Positions 17,567 through 24,900 of a DNA stretch of 64,000 bases are shown piece by piece (the stretch's first letter is position 1; each line of letters starts with the position of its first letter). Below the pieces are notes generated by a model that was not told where the DNA came from, searched no databases, and saw only the letters and a program-made list of their open reading frames with translations. The DNA comes from Alphaproteobacteria bacterium (GTDB lineage: Bacteria > Pseudomonadota > Alphaproteobacteria > Caulobacterales > Maricaulaceae). Made by a program: the position numbers and the translations under genes. The DNA is taken from assembly GCA_016124205.1 (NCBI GenBank), contig WGOD01000002.1:372001-436000 (forward strand). The letters are read 5' to 3'.

Positions 17567-18103
17567 TCAGAGCACTGAACTCAAAGACTCCGATATCAGT
17601 TCTGACCGCCGTTGAAATGACAGTCCGCGAGCGCTCGGGTGTATGCTCGCAACGTGGTCAATTCGGAATTCGCGGCAAAATTTCGCTGCTGCGGACCCAA
17701 GAGCAACGACCGCGCGTCCGCGAAGTTCGTGTCGGGTAACCTGGTCAAAGCTTTTTCGCATATGTTCAGTTGGAACTGCTTGCGATCTGGTTTCAGGCAA
17801 CAGATGAAAAACTTGAGTCATGTAAACGTCTCCGCGAGACAGCCCCGCGTACTCAAGCGCCTGATCAAGAACGATATTAAAATTGATGCTCGGCAAATAT
17901 CCTAGCTTACGAAGTGTCCGCTCGTTTTTTAGGAATGAAGGCCTGTCAAACCAATTTAGAGCTACTAGAACCGGTCCACTCGAATTATCGGAAATGATTT
18001 GTAAGGGCGTCACCCAGTTTCCATCAAAATTGACCTCTCCTAGGGTCGTATAACCCTCAATTCTAAACCTGCGACGCCTATCGATTATTTCATTCCGATG
18101 CAT
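17567..18103 (-). CDS. Putative uracil-DNA-glycosylase-fold protein, low GC
   Basis: A 178-residue protein whose base composition is clearly lower in GC than its neighbours, which suggests transfer. The second half matches the layout of the uracil-DNA glycosylase superfamily: INFNIVLDQALEYAGLSRGD, then VYMTQVFHLLP, the hydrophobic strand RAVVALGSAAAKF and the late histidine motif ASIHPSARG. The usual first motif (GEAPG or similar) is not visible; VALNWFDRPSF occupies its place. It may be an inactive or divergent member with another substrate. The C-terminus falls 22 bases short of the convergent paralogue B gene. Alternative: a novel nucleotide-binding alpha/beta protein. Confidence 0.45.
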   Translation of the reverse strand: MHRNEIIDRRRRFRIEGYTTLGEVNFDGNWVTPLQIISDNSSGPVLVALNWFDRPSFLKNERTLRKLGYLPSINFNIVLDQALEYAGLSRGDVYMTQVFHLLPETRSQAVPTEHMRKSFDQVTRHELRGRAVVALGSAAAKFCREFRIDHVASIHPSARGLSFQRRSELISESLSSVL

Positions 18104-18117
18104 GGCTCCATGTTAGT

Positions 18118-18540
18118 TTAAAGACCGAAAGTTTCAAACACTTCCGGCGGTACGCGCTTCGGGCGGCGGGTCTCGGTGTCGATATAGCCCCAGACGGTAT
18201 GCACCGAGGCCGAGGGTTTCGCCGCGCCGGGCTTACGGATGTCGATATGACGGCCGTAGCGCGCGCCCTTCGCCTCGCCGAGCCAGGTCGAAACCTCAAC
18301 CTCGTCGCCCTCGACCAGTTCGCCGCGGTAGTCGATCTCGTGGCGAAGCACGACCCAAAGGCCCTTCGCCTGCATCTCGTCCGACGCCACCGTCAACCAG
18401 TGCTCACCCGCCACTTCGGCCGCCCAGCGCAAATAGACGAGGTTGTTGACGTGTCCCATGAAATCGATGTCGTCCGGCTGCGCGACGCGGCGCGACCGGA
18501 AGGCGGTTTCATAGGATTTCGCCCCCAAACCCGTCGTCAT
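18118..18540 (-). CDS. Acyl-CoA thioesterase, 4HBT hotdog fold
   Basis: A 140-residue single-hotdog protein of the 4-hydroxybenzoyl-CoA thioesterase/YbgC type, which hydrolyses acyl-CoA thioesters. The family signature DIDFMGHVNNLVYLRW covers the usual Asp-x-x-GHVNN segment at about residues 24-39, with the central helix behind it. The strands GDEVEVSTWL and RYGRHIDI complete the fold. It follows lpdA with a four-base gap on the minus strand, so it is probably cotranscribed with the branched-chain dehydrogenase E3 gene and may remove excess branched acyl-CoA. The substrate is inferred from that context only. Confidence 0.85.
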   Translation of the reverse strand: MTTGLGAKSYETAFRSRRVAQPDDIDFMGHVNNLVYLRWAAEVAGEHWLTVASDEMQAKGLWVVLRHEIDYRGELVEGDEVEVSTWLGEAKGARYGRHIDIRKPGAAKPSASVHTVWGYIDTETRRPKRVPPEVFETFGL

Positions 18541-18544
18541 GGGA

Positions 18545-19963
18545 TCAGGCCGAGATGTGGATCGGGTGGCCGAGCGCGGCGAGGCAGGCCTCTGCGAAGC
18601 CTTCGGTCAGCGTCGGGTGGACATGGACCGTGCCGGCAACGTCTTCCAGGCGTGCGCCCATCTCGATCGCCAGGGCGAACTCGCCCGACAGTTCCGAGAC
18701 ATGCTTGCCGACGGCGTGGATGCCGAGGATGACGTGGTCGCTCTCGCGCGCCGTGACACGGATGAAGCCGCCGTCCGTGCCACCCTCCATGGAGAGGTAA
18801 CGGCCATTCGCGGCGAGCGGGAATTTGCCGGTGATGACGGTCTCGCCCTTCTCCTTCGCCTCGTCCGGCGACAGGCCGACCCCGACCAGTTCCGGCTCGG
18901 TGAAGCAGACCGCGGCGATGGAGACCGGATCGAACGCTGTCTTGTGACCGGCGATGATTTCGGCGACGCGCTCGCCCTGGGCCGTGGCGCGGTGGGCCAG
19001 CAGCGGTTCGCCGGCGAGGTCGCCGATGGCGTAGACGCCGCGCATGCCGGTCTCGCAGCGCTCATTGACCTTGATGTATTTGCCCGACAGCGGGATGCCC
19101 ATCTTGTCGAGGCCCCAGCCCTCGGTCAGCGGTTTGCGGCCGACCGCGACGAGGATGGCATCGGCCTCGATCTTCTGGGTTTCGCCCCTGGCGTCCTCGT
19201 ATTCGAGGAAGGTCTTGCCGCCCTCCTCGGCCACGCCCTTGGCCTTGCAGGACAGCTGGACGTCGACCTTGTGCTCCTTCAGCCAGCGGCTGACCGGGCG
19301 GATCAGCTCCTTGTCATAGAGCGGCAGGATGCGGTCGAGCGCCTCGATGAAGGTGACTTCGCTGCCGAGCTTGCGGAAGGCGATGCCGAGCTCAAGCCCG
19401 ATATAGCCCGCGCCGACGACGACGGCCTTCTTTGGCAGTTCGGTCATTTCCAGAGCGCCGGTGGACCCGATCACCTTCTTGCCGAAGGGCAGGAAGGGCA
19501 GTTCGACCTCGACCGAGCCGGTGGCGAGGACGACATTCTCCGCCGTGATCTTGACCGTCTCGCCGTCCGAGGTCTCGACCACGCAGGTCTTGGCGTCCTC
19601 GAACTTCGCCCAGCCGTCGATCGCCTGGACCTTGGCGGCCTTCAGAAGCTGGGCGACGCCGCCGGTCAGCTTCTTGACGATGGTGTCCTTCCAGCCGGTC
19701 AGGCCGGCCATGTCGAACTTCGGCGCTTCAGAGAGGGTAATGCCCAGCGCGCCGTCGCCGACATGTTCCATCATTTCTGCGTATTTGGTCGCGGCGTGGA
19801 TGAAGGCTTTCGACGGGATGCAGCCCCGGTTCAGACAGGTGCCGCCCAGACCGTCGCGGTCGACGATGATGGTGTCGAGGCCGAGCTGGCCCGCGCGGAT
19901 CGCGGCGGGATATCCGCCCGGACCGCCACCGACGACGAGCACCTGACAGGTCAGTTCCTTCAT
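18545..19963 (-). CDS. lpdA: Dihydrolipoyl dehydrogenase (E3)
   Basis: A 472-residue FAD/NAD disulfide oxidoreductase that reoxidises dihydrolipoamide of 2-oxoacid dehydrogenase complexes. Visible are the FAD motif GGGPGGY (residues 12-18), the redox-active disulfide GGTCLNRGC (Cys43 and Cys48), the NAD-binding VVGAGYIGLELG, and the C-terminal interface with the catalytic His-Glu pair in HVHPTLTEGF. It closes the branched-chain dehydrogenase cluster on the minus strand, after two unrelated small genes, and precedes a thioesterase. As E3 is shared, it may also serve other complexes. Confidence 0.95.
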   Translation of the reverse strand: MKELTCQVLVVGGGPGGYPAAIRAGQLGLDTIIVDRDGLGGTCLNRGCIPSKAFIHAATKYAEMMEHVGDGALGITLSEAPKFDMAGLTGWKDTIVKKLTGGVAQLLKAAKVQAIDGWAKFEDAKTCVVETSDGETVKITAENVVLATGSVEVELPFLPFGKKVIGSTGALEMTELPKKAVVVGAGYIGLELGIAFRKLGSEVTFIEALDRILPLYDKELIRPVSRWLKEHKVDVQLSCKAKGVAEEGGKTFLEYEDARGETQKIEADAILVAVGRKPLTEGWGLDKMGIPLSGKYIKVNERCETGMRGVYAIGDLAGEPLLAHRATAQGERVAEIIAGHKTAFDPVSIAAVCFTEPELVGVGLSPDEAKEKGETVITGKFPLAANGRYLSMEGGTDGGFIRVTARESDHVILGIHAVGKHVSELSGEFALAIEMGARLEDVAGTVHVHPTLTEGFAEACLAALGHPIHISA

Positions 19964-20020
19964 GACACGCCCTTCTCTGTTCGCGTTCGCCGCGAGGTTT
20001 AGACGCTGGACGCGGATACG

Positions 20021-20057
20021 AAAAGGGCGCCGGCGCGGTCAAAACCGCACGGCGCCC
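20021..20057 (-). terminator. Rho-independent terminator of the small membrane protein gene
   Basis: On the minus strand GGGCGCC and GGCGCCC close an outer stem, with an inner GCGGT/ACCGC pairing, followed by TTTTCG. It lies just downstream of the 72-residue membrane protein gene and before lpdA. Confidence 0.7.
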
Positions 20058-20080
20058 CTGCATCAGCGGCAAACCCGCGA

Positions 20081-20299
20081 TCAGCTGCCGGAGGAGGAGT
20101 CGCTCGCCTCGACATTCACATTCGTCGTGTCGCTCTTCTTGCGCTTGGTCAGGCCCGCGCCCGACGCGACCGCAATGCCGACGATGATCAGGTCGGCGAC
20201 CACGATCCACGTTGTGCCGACGCCCAGCGCGTAGAGGCCATAGCTGACCCCCGCGACGGCGAGGATGGTGCCGATCAGGAAAATTCCGAAAGCGCCCAT
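20081..20299 (-). CDS. Small two-helix membrane protein
   Basis: A 72-residue protein with two transmembrane helices (about residues 4-24 and 29-48) and a hydrophilic tail KRKKSDTTNVNVEASDSSSGS in the cytosol or periplasm. No family is recognised. It lies between the DUF1579-like secreted gene and lpdA, within the branched-chain dehydrogenase cluster, but has its own terminator and nothing links it to that pathway. GGGAG upstream of ATG 20299 supports the start. It is too short for domain assignment. Confidence 0.65.
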   Translation of the reverse strand: MGAFGIFLIGTILAVAGVSYGLYALGVGTTWIVVADLIIVGIAVASGAGLTKRKKSDTTNVNVEASDSSSGS

Positions 20300-20366
20300 G
20301 GTTCAAACTCCCTTTGTGACTTGGGAGGTGAACGCGGCGGCGTTGCTGCGGTTCCCCCAAGCCGGG

Positions 20367-20954
20367 TCAGGAGCAATCCGCCGGGCGGGCGTGGAGCCGG
20401 ACACTGTTCACCCATTCGCCCGTCGCCTCGTCCTGGACCTGGCTGATCCGGGCCCACTCGCCATTCTCGTAGGTTTCGAAGAAGACACGGCGTTCCGGGG
20501 CCTCGGGATAGACCTGCCACAGCCAGAGCCGGCCATCCTCGCGAACCTGCTGTTGCAGTTCGCGGACCTCGTTGTTCGCCGTGTAGTGCCAGGCGGTCTT
20601 CCAGAGACCGGCCGCGGGATCCCAGAGACGGATATTGATCCCGGCTCCCGCTCCGTCGCGGTAGCCATAGCCGGGGTCGTACCACTCGTCGAAGATCGCC
20701 CGGCCGCCAAAGCCGTAATAGCCGTTCCAGCGGGCGTAGTATTGCGGTTCGCCCCAACTGCCGCTCTCGGCATCCCAGGGTTCGGAGCCGACGTCGAAAT
20801 CGCCGATCAGGAAGGCGAACTGGCCGAACTCTTCCGGCATGCCCTCGGCGGGCTGGCCGTAATCCTCGCAGCGGCGAGTTTCCGCGCCCGTCACCTGCGC
20901 GAAGGCAGGCGCGGCGGCGAGGCTCAACAGGGCGGCGGTCAGCATGGCTTTCAT
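20367..20954 (-). CDS. Secreted DUF1579-like hypothetical protein
   Basis: A 195-residue protein with a Sec signal peptide (cut about APAFAQ). The mature part is rich in tryptophan and tyrosine, with strands such as FDVGSEPW, YYGFGGRAIFDEWY, AAGLWKTAWHY and RVFFETYENGEW. This is the all-beta layout of the small secreted DUF1579/DUF4440-neighbour proteins. A similar gene of the same type lies at 32259-32795. ATG 20954 is chosen because the signal peptide begins there, with GAGGGGAG upstream; a start 11 codons earlier would put a hydrophilic stretch before the signal. Function unknown. Confidence 0.65.
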   Translation of the reverse strand: MKAMLTAALLSLAAAPAFAQVTGAETRRCEDYGQPAEGMPEEFGQFAFLIGDFDVGSEPWDAESGSWGEPQYYARWNGYYGFGGRAIFDEWYDPGYGYRDGAGAGINIRLWDPAAGLWKTAWHYTANNEVRELQQQVREDGRLWLWQVYPEAPERRVFFETYENGEWARISQVQDEATGEWVNSVRLHARPADCS

Positions 20955-21029
20955 GGCACTCCCCTCTTCTGCCGGGGAGACTGCCATGGTCAGCGTGCAC
21001 GCGGTGTCACGTTGGTGTGAGTTAATCTC

Positions 21030-21107
21030 CGTCCCGGCCTTGTGCCGGGACCTACCGTCGGTGGCGCGTTCGCACGGACGGTAGGCCCCGGACTAAATCC
21101 GGGGCAG
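21030..21107. repeat. Dispersed palindromic repeat, family C, copy 1
   Basis: Hairpins CGTCCCGGCCTTGTGCCGGGAC and CCTACCGTC...GACGGTAGG with a trailing CCCCGGACTAAATCCGGGG. A second copy lies at 50869-50968. It sits upstream of the 20954 gene start and downstream of the E2 gene. Confidence 0.8.
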
Positions 21108-21128
21108 ATCCTTTGAACGAAGCCAAAT

Positions 21129-21196
21129 CGTCACTCCCGCGAAGGCGGGAGTCCAGTTTCTCGGATGTCCTGGATTCCCGCCTGCGCGGGAATGAC
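21129..21196. repeat. Dispersed two-hairpin repeat, family B, copy 1
   Basis: A 68-base element: CGTCACTCCCGCGAAGGCGGGA hairpin, CCAG, a variable centre, CTGGA, a second hairpin CCCGCCTGCGCGGG and AATGAC. Same plan as the 69-base copy inside the CPBP gene at 30575-30643. Lies 15 bases past the E2 stop codon. Confidence 0.85.
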
Positions 21197-21211
21197 CCTG
21201 CCGAAGCAGGG

Positions 21212-22507
21212 TCACATAAACAGCGTCGCCGGGTTTTCGAGATATCCCTTCACCTTCTGGATCAGCAGCGCGGCGTCATAACCGTCGACGATGCGGTGAT
21301 CGAAGCTGGAGGAGAGGTTCATCAGCTTGCGCGGCACGACGCGGCCCGCCGCGTCGAAGCGCGGGAGTTCCTGCATCTTGTTGACGCCGATGATCGCCGT
21401 TTCCGGCGCGTTGATCACCGGCGTGGTCACAAGACCGCCGATCGCGCCCAGAGAGGTGATGGTGATGGTCGAGCCCGACAGTTCGTCGCGCGATGCCTTG
21501 CCGTCGCGGGCGGCTTTCGCCAGACGGCCGAGTTCGGCGGCGATCTCCCACACATCCATCGCCTCGGCGTGGCGGATGACCGGCACCATAAGGCCGTTCG
21601 GCGTCGCCGTGGCGATGCCCATGTGGACGCCTTCATACTGCTTCAGCACGCCGTTCTCGCCGTCATAGTGGGCGTTGGCCTGCGGCGTGTCCGGCAGCGC
21701 CTTCACCAGCGCGGCGACCAGGAAGGGGATGAAGGTCAGCTTGGGCTGATCGTCGCGCTTCGCGGTGTTCAGATGCTGGCGCAGATCCTCGAGTGCGGTG
21801 ACGTCGATTTCCTCGACATAGGCGATGTGCGGAATGTCGCGCTTCGCCTTCTGCATGTTCTCCGCGATCTTGCGGCGTAGGCCGATAACCTTCTTTTCCT
21901 CGACACCGGTCTTCGGCGCACGGGCCGCTCCGCCCCCGCCTGCCTTCGAGATCAGGCGGCCGCCGGCAGCGATGAAGTCATCCAGGTCATTGTGCGTGAT
22001 CCGCCCGGCCGGACCGGTGCCCGGAACGGCAGCAAGATCGACGTCCAGCTCCATGGCGCGCTGGCGTACGGCCGGGCTGGCGAGCGGGCGCTGGCCGGAG
22101 GAGGCGGCCACGGCGACCGGCTTGGCCGGGGCGGCCGGCTTCGGCGATTCAGTCTTCGGTTCCGGCTTCTCGCCTTCTTTCGGCGCTTCGGCCTTGGGTT
22201 CGGGGGCCTTCTCCTCGGCCTTCGGGGCTTCGGCCTCCTCTTCCTTCGCCGCCGCGGCGGTGGCCGCATCGGTCTCGATAAAGAGGATTTCGGTGCCGAC
22301 CGGGATCACGTCGCCGGGCTCGCCGACGATCTTGGTGACCTTGCCGTTCACGGCGCAGGGCACTTCGACGGTGGCCTTGTCGGTCATCACGTCGAGAACC
22401 GGCTGATCCTCGACGACCGTGTCGCCGACCTTCACGCGCCATTCGACGATTTCCGCCTCGACGACGCCTTCGCCCACGTCAGGAAGCTTGTAGCGGTATT
22501 CCGTCAT
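21212..22507 (-). CDS. bkdB: Branched-chain 2-oxoacid dehydrogenase E2 (dihydrolipoyl transacylase)
   Basis: A 431-residue E2 core protein. One N-terminal lipoyl domain carries Lys44 in DVMTDKATVEVP. A long Ala/Pro/Glu/Lys linker follows (about 85-150), then the peripheral subunit-binding domain (ASPAVRQRAMELDVDL) and the catalytic domain ending with DHRIVDG, whose His is the catalytic base. The acyl chain is moved from the lipoyl arm to CoA. One-base TGATG overlap with the E1beta stop codon shows coupling. Order E1alpha-E1beta-E2 with E3 nearby, and the E1 layout, point to the branched-chain complex rather than the pyruvate complex. Confidence 0.92.
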   Translation of the reverse strand: MTEYRYKLPDVGEGVVEAEIVEWRVKVGDTVVEDQPVLDVMTDKATVEVPCAVNGKVTKIVGEPGDVIPVGTEILFIETDAATAAAAKEEEAEAPKAEEKAPEPKAEAPKEGEKPEPKTESPKPAAPAKPVAVAASSGQRPLASPAVRQRAMELDVDLAAVPGTGPAGRITHNDLDDFIAAGGRLISKAGGGGAARAPKTGVEEKKVIGLRRKIAENMQKAKRDIPHIAYVEEIDVTALEDLRQHLNTAKRDDQPKLTFIPFLVAALVKALPDTPQANAHYDGENGVLKQYEGVHMGIATATPNGLMVPVIRHAEAMDVWEIAAELGRLAKAARDGKASRDELSGSTITITSLGAIGGLVTTPVINAPETAIIGVNKMQELPRFDAAGRVVPRKLMNLSSSFDHRIVDGYDAALLIQKVKGYLENPATLFM

Positions 22508-23523
22508 CAGACCGTCTCCGTCACGGACTTCATCGCATTGATGAAGCGCTGCTGGCCGGGGAAATAGGACCATTCATGCGCATGGGGATAGGGGGTGTCC
22601 CAGCCCGCGATGCGGTGGATCGGCGCTTCCAGCGACCAGAAGCAGTCTTCCTGGATCTGCGCGGCGAGTTCGGCGGAGAAGCTGGACGTGCGCGGCGCCT
22701 CGTTGGCGACGATGCAGCGCCCGGTCTTCTTCACGGAGTCCGAAATGGTCTCGATGTCGTAGGGGGTGAGCGTTTTCAGGTCGATCACCTCGGCGTCGAT
22801 GCCGGACTTTTCCGCCGCGGCGAGCGCGACATGGACCAGCGTGCCGTAGGTCACGACGGTCACCGCCGAGCCCTCGCGCACCACTTCGGCCTTGTTCAGG
22901 TCGACCGTGTAATGGCCTTCCGGAACCTCGCCCTTGGGGTGGTTCGCCCAGGATTGCAGCGCGCCGTCGGCCTGGCCGTCGAACGGACCGTTATAGATCC
23001 GCTTCGGTTCGAAGAAGATGATCGGGTCGTCGCTCTCGATCGAGGCGAGGAGGAGGCCCTTCGCGTCATACGGGTTCGACGGGATCACGACCTTGATGCC
23101 CGGCACATGGGTGAAGAAGGCTTCCGGGCTCATGGAATGGGTCTGGCCGCCGCGGATGCCGCCACCCCAGGGAGAGCGCACCACGATGGGCTGGGTGAAC
23201 TGGCCGGCCGAGCGGTAGCGGATGCGGCTCATCTCCGAGACGATCTGGTCGATCGCCGGGAAGATGTAGTCGGCAAACTGGATTTCCGCGACGGGGCGCA
23301 GACCCTTCGCCGCCATGCCGACCGCCATCGCGGCGATCGCCGCCTCGTTGATCGGCGCGTCGAAGCAGCGGTCGAGGCCATACTTCTTCTGAAGGCCGGC
23401 GGTGACGCGGAAGACGCCGCCGAAATAGCCCGCATCCTCGCCGAAGCAGAGGACGTTCGGGTCGTTTTCCATCGCGACGTCGAGCGCCGAGTTCAGCGCC
23501 TGGATCATGTTCATCTTGGCCAT
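22507..23523 (-). CDS. bkdA2: Branched-chain 2-oxoacid dehydrogenase E1 beta subunit
   Basis: A 338-residue E1beta subunit of the thiamine-diphosphate-dependent decarboxylase. Typical segments are LCFGEDAGYFGGVFRVT, FDAPINEAAIAAMAVGMA, the IQFADYIFPAIDQIVSE strand and the C-terminal transketolase domain (VTVVTYGTLVHVAL). With E1alpha it forms an alpha2beta2 unit that decarboxylates 2-oxoisovalerate-type acids. It starts three bases after the E1alpha stop and overlaps the E2 start, so the three genes form one transcript. Confidence 0.93.
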   Translation of the reverse strand: MAKMNMIQALNSALDVAMENDPNVLCFGEDAGYFGGVFRVTAGLQKKYGLDRCFDAPINEAAIAAMAVGMAAKGLRPVAEIQFADYIFPAIDQIVSEMSRIRYRSAGQFTQPIVVRSPWGGGIRGGQTHSMSPEAFFTHVPGIKVVIPSNPYDAKGLLLASIESDDPIIFFEPKRIYNGPFDGQADGALQSWANHPKGEVPEGHYTVDLNKAEVVREGSAVTVVTYGTLVHVALAAAEKSGIDAEVIDLKTLTPYDIETISDSVKKTGRCIVANEAPRTSSFSAELAAQIQEDCFWSLEAPIHRIAGWDTPYPHAHEWSYFPGQQRFINAMKSVTETV

Positions 23524-23526
23524 GAT

Positions 23527-24756
23527 CTAGACTCCGAGATCTTGACGTTGACGGATGAGGCGCCAGTCGGTGTCGGCGGTGACATCCTCGAAGATGGAGG
23601 GCACGGGCGAGAGCGGGCCGTCATGCAGCGTGCCGTAGCTCTCGGCCTCCTTGTAGGACTTCACGACGAGGTCGTTCAGCTCCGCTTCCATCGCCTCGTG
23701 GCGCTGCTCGTCCCACTCTTCCAGGCCGATCAGGTGGTTCTTCAGCCGTTCGATCGGGTCGCCCAGCGGCCATTTCGTGGCCTCTTCCTTCGGGCGGTAG
23801 CCCGACGGGTCGTCGGAGGTGGAGTGCGCCGCGGCGCGGTAGGTGTAGAGCTCCAGCAGCGTCGCGCCATGGCCCGCACGGGCGCGGTCGGCGGCCCACT
23901 TCGTGGCGGCATAGACGGCGAGGAAGTCGTTGCCGTCGACGCGGATGGACGGCAGGCCGTAGCCCAGACCCTTCACCGCCAGGCTGGGCGCATCGCCCTG
24001 CGCGATGCCCTGGAAGGTGGAGATGGCCCACTGGTTGTTCACGACATTGAAGATGACCGGCGCACGATAGGTCGAGGCCAGGGTCAGCGCGCCGTGGAAG
24101 TCGCCTTCCGCCGTGGTGCCGTCGCCGATCCAGCTCGCCGTGACCTGGTCTTCATTCTTGTAGCGCGCGCCCATCGCCCAGCCGACGGCCTGGGGGAATT
24201 GCGTGCCGAGATTGCCGGAGATGGAGAAGAAATTCCCCTCCGCCCAGGTGTAGTGCACGGGGAGCTGGCGGCCCTTCAGATTGTCGCGGCTGTTGGAAAT
24301 GCAGTGGCACATCATGTCGACGATGTCGCGGCCCCGCGCGAACAGGATGCCCTGCTGGCGGTAGGACGGGAACACCATGTCGCTGTCGCGCAGCGCCATG
24401 GCGGCGGCGACGGAGACCGCCTCCTCGCCCGTCGACTTCATGTAGAAGCTCATCTTGCCCTGACGCTGCAGCTTCTGCATGCGCTCGTCATAGACGCGGG
24501 TCAGCACCATGTGGCGAAGGCCCTCGCGCAGCGTGTCCGGGTCGAGCTCCGGATTCCACTCGCCGACGGCCTGGTGATTGTGGTCGAGCGCGCCGACGAG
24601 GCCGGTCGCGTGGTCGACGGTGTCCTTCCAGCTGCAATCGATGCCGGGGCGCTTCGCCTCGCCGGCGGGCTGCAGTTTCAGGTCGGAGAAATCGGGCTCG
24701 TCGCCGGGACGGAATTTCGGTGCCGGTACGCGGTAACGGGGCTGGGACGTTGCCAT
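23527..24756 (-). CDS. bkdA1: Branched-chain 2-oxoacid dehydrogenase E1 alpha subunit
   Basis: A 409-residue E1alpha subunit. The thiamine-diphosphate/Mg motif is SWIGDGTTAEGDFHGAL followed by FNVVNNQWAIS. The phosphorylation-loop region (AAHSTSDDPSGYR) is present, and the N-terminal extension before MATSQPRYRVPAPKF is typical of the branched-chain type (BkdA1) rather than pyruvate E1alpha. ATG 24756 is chosen since the conserved N-terminal region begins there; an upstream start 38 codons earlier has no clear ribosome site. It is the first gene of the E1alpha-E1beta-E2 unit. Confidence 0.93.
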   Translation of the reverse strand: MATSQPRYRVPAPKFRPGDEPDFSDLKLQPAGEAKRPGIDCSWKDTVDHATGLVGALDHNHQAVGEWNPELDPDTLREGLRHMVLTRVYDERMQKLQRQGKMSFYMKSTGEEAVSVAAAMALRDSDMVFPSYRQQGILFARGRDIVDMMCHCISNSRDNLKGRQLPVHYTWAEGNFFSISGNLGTQFPQAVGWAMGARYKNEDQVTASWIGDGTTAEGDFHGALTLASTYRAPVIFNVVNNQWAISTFQGIAQGDAPSLAVKGLGYGLPSIRVDGNDFLAVYAATKWAADRARAGHGATLLELYTYRAAAHSTSDDPSGYRPKEEATKWPLGDPIERLKNHLIGLEEWDEQRHEAMEAELNDLVVKSYKEAESYGTLHDGPLSPVPSIFEDVTADTDWRLIRQRQDLGV

Positions 24757-24900
24757 GGGGCCTCGCGCTTGAAAGCTGTACGGGGTCGTCGGCAGGGCGA
24801 ATAGCGCGCCGGGCGGGGCGTTGTCCACTATCGGGCCTTGCCGTGGCGCATGACGGTCATGCGTGGCCAAGTCTTTGTGCGGCGCAGCAAATCGGGAATG

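Noticed and set aside
18539-20002. 487-codon plus-strand frame opposite lpdA
   Set aside because: Shadow frame; LpdA motifs are complete on the minus strand.
22576-24804. 742-codon plus-strand frame opposite the E1 genes
   Set aside because: Shadow of the strongly supported E1alpha and E1beta genes.
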